A stretch of 39,004 nucleotides of DNA from Elusimicrobia bacterium GWA2_69_24. Lineage in GTDB: Bacteria; Elusimicrobiota; Elusimicrobia; UBA1565. Below are positions 23,703-31,770 of this stretch, one piece after another. The stretch covers positions 4,460-43,463 of the forward strand of contig MGTY01000048.1 in NCBI GenBank assembly GCA_001799695.1. Reading direction: 5' to 3'. The first letter of the stretch is position 1; each line of letters opens with the position of its first letter. Both the position numbers and the translations under genes were made by a program. Under the pieces are notes generated by a model that was given only the letters and a program-made list of their open reading frames with translations, had not been told where the DNA came from and made no database searches.

Positions 23703-24347
23703 ATGTCGCCCCGCACGCGCGGCGGACGCACCATCGCCGCCGGGACCCTGCTCCTGGTCCTGGCCGGCGGCCTGTCCCTGGTATTCCGCGGCCTCCATCG
23801 CCCGTACGCCCCCGAGGCGCCCGCCTATCGGCAGTCCGGCCCCGCCGAAGCGCCCATCGTCATCGCCGAGTTCTCCGACTTCATGTGCCCGGCCTGCGCC
23901 GCCGCCATGGAGCCCATGCAGAACATCCAGAGGATGTTCCCCGGGAAGGTCCGCAAGCTCTTCAAGCACGTGCCCTGGGACTCCCACCGCTGGGCCCGTC
24001 CCGCGGCGGTCGCCGCGGAATGCGCCGGCCGGCAGGGGAAGTTCTGGGAGTTCCACGACGCCCTCTTCGCCCGGCGAGTCGAGTGGACGCTCTTCGAGAA
24101 GGCGGAACAGGCGCGCGGCTTCTTCATCTCCCTGGCCAAGGAGGTTCGGCTGGACGCAGAGCTCCTGGGTCGCTGCCTGGAAGGACCGGAGGCCGCCGAC
24201 GCCGTGGACAAGGACCGCCGGGAGGCGGACGACCGCTTCATCCGGGCGACGCCCACCTTCTTCATCAACGGCCGCCGCTACGTGGGGGCGGTCCAGCTGC
24301 GGACCTACGGACTCAACCGCATCGAAGACCTTTTGAAGAAACCATGA
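23703..24347 (+). CDS. DsbA-family thiol-disulfide protein
   Basis: 214 residues. An N-terminal membrane anchor (about 9-29) places the rest in the periplasm. The thioredoxin-like fold carries the active site C62-P-A-C65 (FSDFMCPACAAAME) and the cis-proline segment ATPTFFINGRRYVG near 180-192, with an inserted helical domain between. This matches the thioredoxin_4/DsbA-like group. It overlaps the following MauE-like gene by 4 nt (ATGA), so the two likely form a redox pair: an oxidase or isomerase and its membrane partner. Confidence 0.88.
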   Translation: MSPRTRGGRTIAAGTLLLVLAGGLSLVFRGLHRPYAPEAPAYRQSGPAEAPIVIAEFSDFMCPACAAAMEPMQNIQRMFPGKVRKLFKHVPWDSHRWARPAAVAAECAGRQGKFWEFHDALFARRVEWTLFEKAEQARGFFISLAKEVRLDAELLGRCLEGPEAADAVDKDRREADDRFIRATPTFFINGRRYVGAVQLRTYGLNRIEDLLKKP

Positions 24348-24838
24348 ACAAGAAGCCACCTCATCCGCACACGCCCCCGCATCCCGCGGCCGCGCCGTCC
24401 CGGGCCGCCTCCGCGGGGAGGATCGCCGTCGGGCTCGTCCTCCTGTCGGCCGGGCTCTACAAGGCCTCTTCCCCGCCCGAGGAGTTCGCGGCCGTCCTGG
24501 AAGCCTATTACATCCTGCCCCCGGAGCAGACCGTGACGGCCGCCTCCGTGATGCCCTGGGTGGAGATCCTCGTGGGGCTGTCCATGGCGCTGGGTTTCAA
24601 GTCTCGGCGAGCCGCCGCCGCGGGAGCCCTCCTCTTCGCCGTCTTCATCGGGGCGCTGGCTTCGGTGCTCCTGCGCGGCATCCCCCTGACCGACTGCGGC
24701 TGCTTCGGCTGGGGCTTGCGCCTGGACCCGAAGCACACCATACTATTGGACTCCGTACTGCTGTGCCTGGCCGCACTCGCCTTCCGCAAGGGCGGGGGCC
24801 TGGCGCCGCTCGACACTTGGATAGACCAAGGCAGCTAG
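24344..24838 (+). CDS. MauE/DoxX-like membrane protein, redox partner
   Basis: 164 residues from ATG 24344. A His/Pro-rich cytoplasmic-looking start is followed by four membrane helices. The motif TDCGCFGWG sits between helices 3 and 4; this Cys-Gly-Cys-Phe-Gly signature is typical of MauE-type proteins that assist disulfide formation. GLVLLSAGLYKASSP and WVEILVGLSMALG are further family marks. The overlap with the DsbA-like gene supports a joint role in periplasmic thiol oxidation. Confidence 0.8.
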   Translation: MNKKPPHPHTPPHPAAAPSRAASAGRIAVGLVLLSAGLYKASSPPEEFAAVLEAYYILPPEQTVTAASVMPWVEILVGLSMALGFKSRRAAAAGALLFAVFIGALASVLLRGIPLTDCGCFGWGLRLDPKHTILLDSVLLCLAALAFRKGGGLAPLDTWIDQGS

Positions 24839-24846
24839 GGGACATT

Positions 24847-25236
24847 ATGGCGGATAAGAAGAAGGTCCTGGCCGTGGACGACGACGTCTCCGTGTGCGAG
24901 ATGTACGAACAGGGGCTGCCCAATCTGGGCTACGACGTCGTCTGCGCCACGAGCGCGGCCAAGGCGAAGGAAGCCCTCAAGAAGATCAAGCCGGACGTCA
25001 TCCTCATGGACATCATGATGTCGGACCAGGACGGCATCAGCCTGACCCGGGAGATCCGCTCCGACCCCAAGACCGCCGACATCCCCATCATCATCGTGAG
25101 CGGCCTCAGTGACGCCGCGACCCTCAACGACGCCCTGCTCTTCGGCGCCATCGACTACCTGGTCAAGCCCATGGACGTTTCGGTCCTTAAGGCGAAGCTG
25201 GAGCACGCCGTCTCCCTTAAAGACAAGCGCAAGTAG
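24847..25236 (+). CDS. Orphan response regulator, receiver only
   Basis: 129 residues from ATG 24847, with AGGGGA 5-6 nt upstream. One receiver domain: D11/D12 (AVDDDVSV), phosphoacceptor D55 (VILMDIMM), Ser85 (IVSG) and Lys107 (LVKPMD). No output domain. The nearest kinase-like gene is the truncated one at 37978. It follows the MauE-like gene by 8 nt, so it is probably in the same transcript. Confidence 0.9.
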   Translation: MADKKKVLAVDDDVSVCEMYEQGLPNLGYDVVCATSAAKAKEALKKIKPDVILMDIMMSDQDGISLTREIRSDPKTADIPIIIVSGLSDAATLNDALLFGAIDYLVKPMDVSVLKAKLEHAVSLKDKRK

Positions 25237-25348
25237 CTCCGGGACGTTGCCCTGTCGGGCCCAGACCGGGTTAGGTCCCCTCCTCATCCGGAAGACGGTC
25301 CTTTGACCCTTGGCGCCCCGCGTCTCATCCCCTATCATTGAGATGTCG

Positions 25349-26653
25349 ATGCGGCGCCTCGTCCAGCTAGCCCTACCCTGCATCCTGGCCTGCCAGGCGC
25401 TCCCGGCGCTGGGCGCCGGGAGGATCGCACTGAGAGGCGAGGCCGCGCTCGCTCTCATCCAGTCTTTCGACCCCGGACTCGCCGTCCCCGTGCCGCCCCC
25501 GCCCGGCCCCGGCCAGGCCGCCGACCCGGAGGCGCGCACCCGCGAGTTCGAGGACGCGCTCGTGGCCCTCATCGACGAGCTCTCGGTCAAGGACCCGGTG
25601 CTCCTGAGCCGGATCCGCACCGAGGAGATCCGCATCCGGGCCCTGCCCTCGCGTTCCGCGCAGGCCGCCGCGTTGGGAGAAGCCTACCCCCGCCTGGAGC
25701 AGGCTCTCGACAAATCCGCCGCGCAGGGGAAGCTCAGTCCCGAGGGCGCCGCCACTTGGAAAGTCTTTCGCGCGCAGACCCAGGAAGCCATCGCCAACGG
25801 CACGCTGTTCGAGAGGGCCCAGTTCGCGGGCCAGGCGTTCGACGACACGGTCCAGGGCCTGCTGAGCCGCGGCCAGACCATCCTGGACCCGGCCCGGAAG
25901 CTCCCCGAGACGAAGAACGCGTACCTGGCCATCGCGCGGAGGATCCACGACCGGCTCCGCATCCCGGGAAATTCCACCCGCCTGACGCCGAAGCAGATCG
26001 ACCAGGCCTTCCGGCTCGCCGGCGGGGAGTTCGGCATCCGCCCCGAGTTCCTGAAGTACATGGCGAAGACCGAGTCGGGCCTCCGGCAGTCGGTGCCGTC
26101 GAACCCCGCGGCGTCGGGGATCATGCAGGTCGAGAGGGTCCACACGCAGGCCTACGCGGGCGCGCGGAACGTGGAGAACGACACCATCACCAACATCGTC
26201 TACGGAGCCCTGCTCCGGGCGAAGACGGACCGGGCCATGGCGCAGCGCTTCACGGAAGCCGGGATCGCGCCACCGAGCCACGCCCGGATCGTCGAGTTCC
26301 TGGGCGACCTGGCCTACAACCGGGGCCCGGAACTGCTCCGTTTCGTGGCCCGGCACGCGGCGGAGCAGATGATCGACGTGAACGAGTTCGGGGAGTATCT
26401 GGGCGGGCCCGGGGGGAGCTACGCCCTGCTCGACGACGGCAAGCGCATCGTCGTCCGTCCCGGCCCCGGAACGAACATCGACGAGACCGGGCGCAACTCC
26501 GTGTTGGAGCTTTCCTCGGAGGACGTGGGCCGCGTGCAGTTCAGCCGGAGGCTGACCGAGGGCCTGGGCGACCGCAACGGCGACGGGCGGGTCGACCACA
26601 TGGACGTCTGGCTGACCCGCGGCGTCCGCTATCTAAGCGACCCCGCGCTCTGA
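25349..26653 (+). CDS. Lytic-transglycosylase-like exported protein with dockerin-like loop
   Basis: 434 residues from ATG 25349, with GAG 6 nt upstream; ATG 25343 is an alternative. A signal peptide (about 1-23) is followed by a helical region and then an SLT-type lysozyme fold. Its catalytic Glu242 lies in FLKYMAKTESGLRQSVPSNP, then ASGIMQVERVH, and ends with AYNRGPELL. Such proteins cleave peptidoglycan glycan strands. The C-terminus has a calcium-loop sequence D408-R-N-G-D-G-R-V-D-H-M-D419, of the EF-hand/dockerin form, followed by a short helix. A -10-like TATCAT ends 10 nt before the start. Confidence 0.82.
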   Translation: MRRLVQLALPCILACQALPALGAGRIALRGEAALALIQSFDPGLAVPVPPPPGPGQAADPEARTREFEDALVALIDELSVKDPVLLSRIRTEEIRIRALPSRSAQAAALGEAYPRLEQALDKSAAQGKLSPEGAATWKVFRAQTQEAIANGTLFERAQFAGQAFDDTVQGLLSRGQTILDPARKLPETKNAYLAIARRIHDRLRIPGNSTRLTPKQIDQAFRLAGGEFGIRPEFLKYMAKTESGLRQSVPSNPAASGIMQVERVHTQAYAGARNVENDTITNIVYGALLRAKTDRAMAQRFTEAGIAPPSHARIVEFLGDLAYNRGPELLRFVARHAAEQMIDVNEFGEYLGGPGGSYALLDDGKRIVVRPGPGTNIDETGRNSVLELSSEDVGRVQFSRRLTEGLGDRNGDGRVDHMDVWLTRGVRYLSDPAL

Positions 26654-26672
26654 CCCCTCCCCTCCCCTCCCC
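26654..26672 (-). other. Perfect G-quadruplex motif on the minus strand
   Basis: The plus strand reads CCCC four times, separated by single T residues, directly after the transglycosylase stop. The minus strand therefore has four G4 runs with 1-nt loops, the most stable type of quadruplex motif. It lies in the 3' region of any rlmB transcript that passes the stop. Confidence 0.65.
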
Positions 26673-26675
26673 GTC

Positions 26676-26747
26676 CCGGGGATTAAGTTATTTAAGTTAC
26701 TTAAGTAACTTGCCCATCTCCCGAGGGGAAAATAACTTAACCCCCGG
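26676..26747. terminator. Nested palindromes between convergent genes
   Basis: Outer arms CCGGGGATTAAGTTAT (26676-26691) and ATAACTTAACCCCCGG (26732-26747) pair with one mismatch. Inside is the perfect palindrome AAGTTACTTAAGTAACTT (26694-26711). The right arm includes the rlmB stop codon. The AT-rich core in this GC-rich DNA and its position between two stops suggest a bidirectional terminator. Confidence 0.55.
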
Positions 26748-27507
26748 AACCGTACTGGCGGGCGGCCTCATAAAGGAGGACGCTGGCGGCGCACGAGGCG
26801 TTGAGGCTGGCCACTCCCCCCGCGGACTGCGGGACCGCGACCACATCGTCGCAGGTCGAGCGGACCAGGGGTCGGATTCCCTGCCCCTCGGAGCCGATGA
26901 TGAGGACCAGGGGGCGGTTGAGGCGGGCCTTCCAGGCGGGCTGGCCCCCCATGTCCGCTCCGTAGACCCAGAACCCCTGCTCCTTGAGCTTGAGAATGGC
27001 CTGCGCGAGGTTCACCACGCGCAGGATAGGGATCTTCTGGGCCGCGCCGGCCGAGGCCTGCAGGACCGCCTGGCTGAGCGGCGCCGTGTGCCGGTCCTGG
27101 CAGAGGAGCGCGGTGGCGCCCAGGCAGACGGCGCTCCGGGCGATGGCCCCGAAGTTCTGCGGGTCCTGGATCTGGTCGAGCGCCACGATCATGGCCCGGG
27201 CCTTCGCGCCCGAGCTGAGCCCCGCGATGAAGGAGTCGAGCGAGAGCCCCACCTTCCCCACCACGCGAGCCACCATGCCCTGATGGGGGCCGCGATGGGA
27301 GAGCCGGTCGAGCTCCTTCTCGGCGACCCAATAGATCCGCGTCCCCGAACGCTGCGCCGCCTGCGCCACCGGGAGCAGGGCGTGCTTGTCGCCCGAGTGC
27401 ATCCAGAGAGTGAGGACCCGGCTCCCGGAGGCGCTGACCGCCTCCTCGACCACGTGCCGGCCCCAGATCAGGCGCCCTTCTTCCCGAGCTCCCGTGTATT
27501 TCTTCAT
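26737..27507 (-). CDS. rlmB: 23S rRNA 2'-O-methyltransferase RlmB (TrmH/SpoU family)
   Basis: 256 residues. SpoU enzymes methylate ribose 2'-OH using SAM and fold as a trefoil knot; RlmB acts on G2251 of 23S rRNA. The N-terminal substrate-binding domain starts LIWGRHVVEEAV (about 13-24). Motif 1 is DQIQDPQNFGAIARSA (about 110-125), motif 2 is LIIGSEGQGI and motif 3 is VPQSAGGVASLNASCAASVLLYE near the C-terminus. The ATG overlaps the cysS stop (ATGA). The cysS-rlmB neighbourhood is common in bacteria, which favours RlmB over other SpoU members. Confidence 0.88.
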   Translation of the reverse strand: MKKYTGAREEGRLIWGRHVVEEAVSASGSRVLTLWMHSGDKHALLPVAQAAQRSGTRIYWVAEKELDRLSHRGPHQGMVARVVGKVGLSLDSFIAGLSSGAKARAMIVALDQIQDPQNFGAIARSAVCLGATALLCQDRHTAPLSQAVLQASAGAAQKIPILRVVNLAQAILKLKEQGFWVYGADMGGQPAWKARLNRPLVLIIGSEGQGIRPLVRSTCDDVVAVPQSAGGVASLNASCAASVLLYEAARQYGSGG

Positions 27508-28955
27508 GCTTTCTCCCAGACCGAGCCGCCCTTGGTGTCGCGGACCCGTATCCCAGCTCCGGCCAATTCTTTGCGCGCGGAGTCCGACGCCGCGAAATCC
27601 TTGCGCCCGCGCGCGCCCACGTAGCGGTCGAACACCGCCTGCAGTTCCGGGGGCAGGGCGACGACGGCCTCCGGCTCGGTCAGGCGCAAGGCGAGCACCT
27701 GGTCCGCCTCCGCGAGGAAGGCCAGCCGCTCGGCGGCCGAGTCCCGCAGCTCTCCCAGGGCGTCGTGCACTGAGGCCAGAGCCTGCGGCATGTTCAGATC
27801 ATCGCACAGGCAGGCCTTGAAGCGGTCCAAGCACCCGGCCGCCTTCCCGCCCGGAGCCCCCGGCTTCCCCCCGCATTCCTGCAGGAGGTTCCCGGCCGTC
27901 TCCCGCAGGCGGCGGCGGGCGCTGCGCGCACCTTCCAGGGCCTCCCAGGAGAATTCCAGCTGCCGGCGGTAATGCGCCGAGTAGCAGAAATAGCGGTAAT
28001 CGAGCGGGTCGAAGCCCTTCGCCGAAAGATCACCGAGGGTGATGAACCCACCGGCCGACTTCGCCATCTTCGCCTTGTTCATAACCAGGAACTCGCCGTG
28101 CACCCAGAAGCGTACGAAGGGCGAACGACCGGTCGCGGCTTCGGCCTGGGCGATCTCGTTGGTGTGGTGGATCGGTATATGGTCGACCCCGCCGCAGTGG
28201 ATGTCGAAGGTCTCCCCCAGGTAGGTCTGCGCCATCGCGGAGCACTCGATGTGCCAGCCCGGGAAGCCCCGGCCCCAGGGGGAGTCCCACTCCATCTGGC
28301 GCTTCCGGCCGGCCGGGGAGAACTTCCAGAGGGCGAAATCCGAGAGGTTCCGCTTTTCCCGGTTCGCGGCCACCCGGGCGCCTTCCTGAAGACCCGCCAG
28401 GTGCGCGCCGCCGACCAGGACGCCGTAGCCCGCGAACTTGGCCGTGTCGAAATAGATGCCGTCCGCGGTGCGGTAGGTGAAGCCCCGCTCCTCGAGGCGG
28501 CGGACCATGGCGATCTGCTCGGGGATGTGGGCGGTGGCGCGGCACTCGATGTCGATGGGCTCCCCGTCGTCCGCGCGCCGCGGCGCCGGCCGGGGCTGGA
28601 AATCGAAATTCAGCGCGGCGCTGTCCGCGCGGAAAGTCTTGGTGTAGAAGTCCGCGATCTCCCAGGCCGTCTTCCCCTCGCGGGCCCCGCCCACCTCCAG
28701 CTTGTCCTCCCCCTCGTCGGCGTCGCTGGTGAGGTGGCCGACGTCGGTGATGTTCATCACGTGCCGGACCCGGTGGCCCAGCAGCTTGAGCGAGCGCTTG
28801 AGGATGTCCTCGAACACGTAGGTCCGGTAGTTGCCGATGTGCAGGTAGTTGTAGACCGTGGGTCCGCAGGTGTAGAGCCCCAGGGTCCCGTCCGGCCGGG
28901 AGGCCCCGAGCTCCTCGATGCGCCGGCTCAAGGTGTTGTATAGCCTCATCTTCAT
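27504..28955 (-). CDS. cysS: Cysteinyl-tRNA synthetase
   Basis: 483 residues from ATG 28955; ATG 28949 is possible. Class I synthetase that charges tRNA-Cys. The HIGH-type motif is HIGN (39-42), after [10 protein letters not shown]. The zinc ligands that select cysteine are all present: Cys30, Cys238 (GWHIECSA), His263 and Glu267 (HHTNEI). The KMSKS loop reads KMAKS (296-300). A longer open frame exists upstream but runs antisense through the next gene and has no homology, so it is rejected. No ribosome site is visible; TATACA lies 8 nt upstream. Confidence 0.95.
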   Translation of the reverse strand: MKMRLYNTLSRRIEELGASRPDGTLGLYTCGPTVYNYLHIGNYRTYVFEDILKRSLKLLGHRVRHVMNITDVGHLTSDADEGEDKLEVGGAREGKTAWEIADFYTKTFRADSAALNFDFQPRPAPRRADDGEPIDIECRATAHIPEQIAMVRRLEERGFTYRTADGIYFDTAKFAGYGVLVGGAHLAGLQEGARVAANREKRNLSDFALWKFSPAGRKRQMEWDSPWGRGFPGWHIECSAMAQTYLGETFDIHCGGVDHIPIHHTNEIAQAEAATGRSPFVRFWVHGEFLVMNKAKMAKSAGGFITLGDLSAKGFDPLDYRYFCYSAHYRRQLEFSWEALEGARSARRRLRETAGNLLQECGGKPGAPGGKAAGCLDRFKACLCDDLNMPQALASVHDALGELRDSAAERLAFLAEADQVLALRLTEPEAVVALPPELQAVFDRYVGARGRKDFAASDSARKELAGAGIRVRDTKGGSVWEKA

Positions 28956-28963
28956 TGGGGCAT

Positions 28964-28969
28964 TGTATA
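28964..28969 (-). promoter_or_regulatory. -10-like TATACA of cysS-rlmB
   Basis: TATACA on the minus strand is 8 nt before the cysS ATG, so the mRNA would have almost no leader. Confidence 0.4.
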
Positions 28970-28973
28970 AATT

Positions 28974-28982
28974 TGGTATAGT
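28974..28982 (+). promoter_or_regulatory. Extended -10 (TGGTATAGT), leaderless-type
   Basis: TGG plus TATAGT (28977-28982) lies 6 nt before ATG 28989. A weak TTGGGG (28955-28960) is 16 nt upstream. It is back to back with the cysS promoter in a 33-nt intergenic gap. Confidence 0.5.
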
Positions 28983-28988
28983 CGCCCC

Positions 28989-30086
28989 ATGACCGATCCT
29001 CGAATAATCGATTATATCCGCCAGAACATGGGGAAGTACCCCATCGAGTCGCTCAAACAGGCTTTGCTCAAGCAGGGCTACGCCGCGGAGGTCATCGACG
29101 GCGCCATCGCGGCCGTCAGCGCCGCCCCGGCCGAGGCTCCGCCGATGCCGGACGCCCCGGCCGCCGAGGGCTGCACCGCGGACGGCGACACCATCGTCTA
29201 TTCCGCCGGCCAGCTCTTCGCCAACGCCAAGCGCCTCTTCCAGGGGCCCGAGAGCTTTTTCGCGCACCTGGATCCCCAGGGCCCGTTCGGCCCCGCGGTC
29301 CTGAACGTGCTCCTCTGGGCCGTCATCAGCGGCATCGTCTTCGGCGCCATCGCCTTCGTCGGCTCCGCGGACATGTTCGGCAAGATCGCGGCCGTGGCCC
29401 AGATCGTGGTGTTCCCCGTCGTTGCCGTGGTCTTCAGCTTCATCGGGGCCGGGGTCTACCACGTCATCTGCAAGATCCTCGGCGGGCAGGCTCCCTTCCG
29501 CGGCAGCTACCAGGTCGTGGCCGGCATCTCGGCCGTGTTCCCGATCAGCGCCGTGGCCAGCGCCCTGCCCCTCGCCAACATCGTGGTCCAGCTCTACGGG
29601 CTCTACCTGAGCGTCCAATCCGCGGCCGGGATGCACAAGGTCGGCAAGATGAAGGCCTGGATCGCCTTCGGCATCCTGACCGTGCTGGGCATCGTCGGCA
29701 GCATCAGCGCCACCATGGCCGCCAAGCGCCTCAAGGAGCTTGCCGCGCAGGGCCCCGCCGGAGTCATGTCCCTGCCCACCGGAGGGCCCGCGGAGATGCT
29801 CGGAGACCTCCAGAAGTTCCAGGAGATGCCCGAGGCGCCTGCCGACACCCTCGCCATCCTGTCCCCCGCCGGGCAGGAGAAGCTGAAGGCCGCCTGGCCC
29901 GGGATGAGCGCTCCCATCCGCAAGGCCCTGGTGGAGACCCTCCCCACGGTCGGGGACGGGGAACGCGACGAGGCCCTCGAGCGGATGGTCCAGGTCAATC
30001 AGAACATGGGCCAGGCCATGGGCGCCATCCAGAACCTCCTCCAGCAGCAGGGGACGAATCCGCCCGGGGATGCGGGCGGGAAGTAG
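28989..30086 (+). CDS. Yip1-family membrane protein with UBA-like N-terminus
   Basis: 365 residues. The first 40 residues (IIDYIRQNMGKYPIESLKQALLKQGYAAEVIDGAI) resemble the small three-helix UBA-like module often joined to bacterial Yip1 proteins. About residues 75-250 form the Yip1 domain with around five membrane helices (VLLWAVISGIVFGAIAFVG, VVFSFIGAGVYHVICKILGG, YGLYLSVQSAAGMHK). The C-terminal 110 residues are helical, soluble and Gln/Met-rich. Bacterial Yip1 proteins have no settled function. It overlaps the glycosyltransferase gene by 17 nt. Confidence 0.8.
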   Translation: MTDPRIIDYIRQNMGKYPIESLKQALLKQGYAAEVIDGAIAAVSAAPAEAPPMPDAPAAEGCTADGDTIVYSAGQLFANAKRLFQGPESFFAHLDPQGPFGPAVLNVLLWAVISGIVFGAIAFVGSADMFGKIAAVAQIVVFPVVAVVFSFIGAGVYHVICKILGGQAPFRGSYQVVAGISAVFPISAVASALPLANIVVQLYGLYLSVQSAAGMHKVGKMKAWIAFGILTVLGIVGSISATMAAKRLKELAAQGPAGVMSLPTGGPAEMLGDLQKFQEMPEAPADTLAILSPAGQEKLKAAWPGMSAPIRKALVETLPTVGDGERDEALERMVQVNQNMGQAMGAIQNLLQQQGTNPPGDAGGK

Positions 30087-31671
30087 CGGCTTCCGGCCGG
30101 GCGTCTGGGCCGTCCTGCTCGCCGCCGCCGGGCTCCAGTGGGCGTACGTCTGTACCGGCGCCCCGCCCGTCACCTGGGACGACGCCTGGTATCTCGAGAC
30201 CAGCTACCGCCTCTTTGACGCGCTGAAAGCCGGCCCCCTGCGCTTCCTGTCGGAGTACGTCCACGCGTTCCAGATCAAGGCGCCGCTCATCGCGCTCCTG
30301 CCCCTGCCCCTCTATCTCCTGTCCGGAAAGAACCTCCTCGGCGCCCTCTTCGCCAACACCCTCTGCCTGCTCGCATTGGGCTGGTACGCGAGCCGGATCG
30401 CGCGCCGCTTCTACGGGGACGCGGCGGGGGTCCTGGCCGCGCTGACGCTCAACACCTTCCCCCTGGTCTACGGGCTCTCCCGCCGCTTCTACGTCGAGCT
30501 GCCGCTCGCGCTGCTGGTCGCGGCGTGGATGCACCACCTGCTGGCCTCGGAAGGGCTGCGTCGGAAGCGGCAGAACACGGCCCTGGGAGTCCTCCTGGGG
30601 CTGGGCCTGCTCATGAAGGTCCTCTTCCCGCTCTACGCATTCTGCCCCACGGCCGTCTACCTGTGGGACCGGCGCCGGGCGGGCGGCCTGCCCCCCGCCC
30701 GCGAGCTCGAATCCGCGGCGAAGCGCATCCTCGGGATCGGAGCCGCCATCGCCCTGACCTGGTACGCGTCCAACTGGCTCACCGCGGTGGGCTTCGCGTT
30801 CCGGGCCGGCCTCGGCGACGCCGGGGCCGTGTTCGCGGGGCCGGTGCGGGTGTTCTCCCTGGCGGACCGGCTGCGGTATCTGCACGCCGCAGCGGCCCAG
30901 GGCGTGTCCTGGTACTACGCGGCCGCGGGAGGACTGCTGCTGCTGTACTGGGCCGCCGCGCGCCGGGACCTCCTGGAGCGCCTCCGGGCGCTGGCGCGGG
31001 ACGAGGCATTCCGGTTCCTGTCGGCCTGGATCGTCCCCCCCCTGCTCTTCTTCTCCTTCCAGACCGCCGGAGAGCTGCGCTACGCGGCGCCGCTCCTGCC
31101 CGCGGCGGCCGTGGCCCTCGCCGGCGGGCTCCTCGTCCCGCTGTCCCGCGTCCGCTGGAGCCCGCTTTGGACGGCGCTGTTCTTCCTCCTCCCGCTCGAC
31201 CTCTACGCGCACCACGCCTTCGGCCGCTCCCTGCTCCCGCATCCGGGTTCCTACGCCTACAACGAGCCCCGCCGGGGGGAACCGGCCTGGGACCTGCCCG
31301 GGCTCCTGGACGGACTCGCGGGCCTGCAGGGCGGCCGCGGCGGGACGCCGACGGTGGCGGTGGGAATCGAGCACCCCGCCCTCAACGCGAACCGGCTCTC
31401 CTGCCTGGCCGCGCAGCGGGGGGTTCCCCTGCGCTTCATCCACCTGGGAGACGCGCAGGACTCCGTGGAGAAGGCCCTCATCCGCCTCCGTGAGAAGGAC
31501 GCCGCCTACGCGCTCGTCTTCGACGGCGTCCCCGCCTCGGAACTGCCCATCCCCTTCAACCGGGTCAACGCCGGGTTCCGGAAGGCCTTGGACGCGGGCC
31601 GCCTGGGCTTCCGTCTGAAACGGGCCTTCCCCCTGGGAGACGGCGTCCAAGCCACCCTCTACGAACGCTGA
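30070..31671 (+). CDS. GT39/ArnT-like membrane glycosyltransferase
   Basis: 533 residues from ATG 30070, overlapping the previous stop, with GGGG directly before it. The GT-C plan is clear: a first helix, then a periplasmic loop with acidic TWDDAWYLETSYRLF (about 34-48) where the catalytic Asp is expected, then 9-11 further helices (about 75-360) and a soluble C-terminal domain. Such enzymes transfer sugars from lipid-linked donors to lipids or proteins in the periplasm. The substrate cannot be told from the sequence. Confidence 0.75.
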   Translation: MRAGSSGFRPGVWAVLLAAAGLQWAYVCTGAPPVTWDDAWYLETSYRLFDALKAGPLRFLSEYVHAFQIKAPLIALLPLPLYLLSGKNLLGALFANTLCLLALGWYASRIARRFYGDAAGVLAALTLNTFPLVYGLSRRFYVELPLALLVAAWMHHLLASEGLRRKRQNTALGVLLGLGLLMKVLFPLYAFCPTAVYLWDRRRAGGLPPARELESAAKRILGIGAAIALTWYASNWLTAVGFAFRAGLGDAGAVFAGPVRVFSLADRLRYLHAAAAQGVSWYYAAAGGLLLLYWAAARRDLLERLRALARDEAFRFLSAWIVPPLLFFSFQTAGELRYAAPLLPAAAVALAGGLLVPLSRVRWSPLWTALFFLLPLDLYAHHAFGRSLLPHPGSYAYNEPRRGEPAWDLPGLLDGLAGLQGGRGGTPTVAVGIEHPALNANRLSCLAAQRGVPLRFIHLGDAQDSVEKALIRLREKDAAYALVFDGVPASELPIPFNRVNAGFRKALDAGRLGFRLKRAFPLGDGVQATLYER

Positions 31672-31698
31672 CGCCCCCCGGCTCCTCCGACCCCCCCT

Positions 31699-31724
31699 TT
31701 GCAACCGCGTCCCATTTATATATT
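31699..31724 (+). promoter_or_regulatory. Candidate promoter of the aminotransferase-pckA pair
   Basis: An AT-rich patch in GC-rich surroundings holds TATATT (31719-31724), with TTGCAA (31699-31704) 14 nt upstream, a short spacing. GGAGG precedes the ATG at 31771 by about 10 nt, so this unit has an ordinary leader. Confidence 0.3.
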
Positions 31725-31770
31725 TTAGGCAGGAGACCGCCCGCGCGGGCTCTCCCGGAGGCTTTCAACC

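Noticed and set aside
28956-30173. N-terminal extension of the cysS frame of about 400 residues
   Set aside because: The extension is antisense to the Yip1-type gene, has no homology, and the synthetase starts naturally at 28955 just before the HIGH-motif region.
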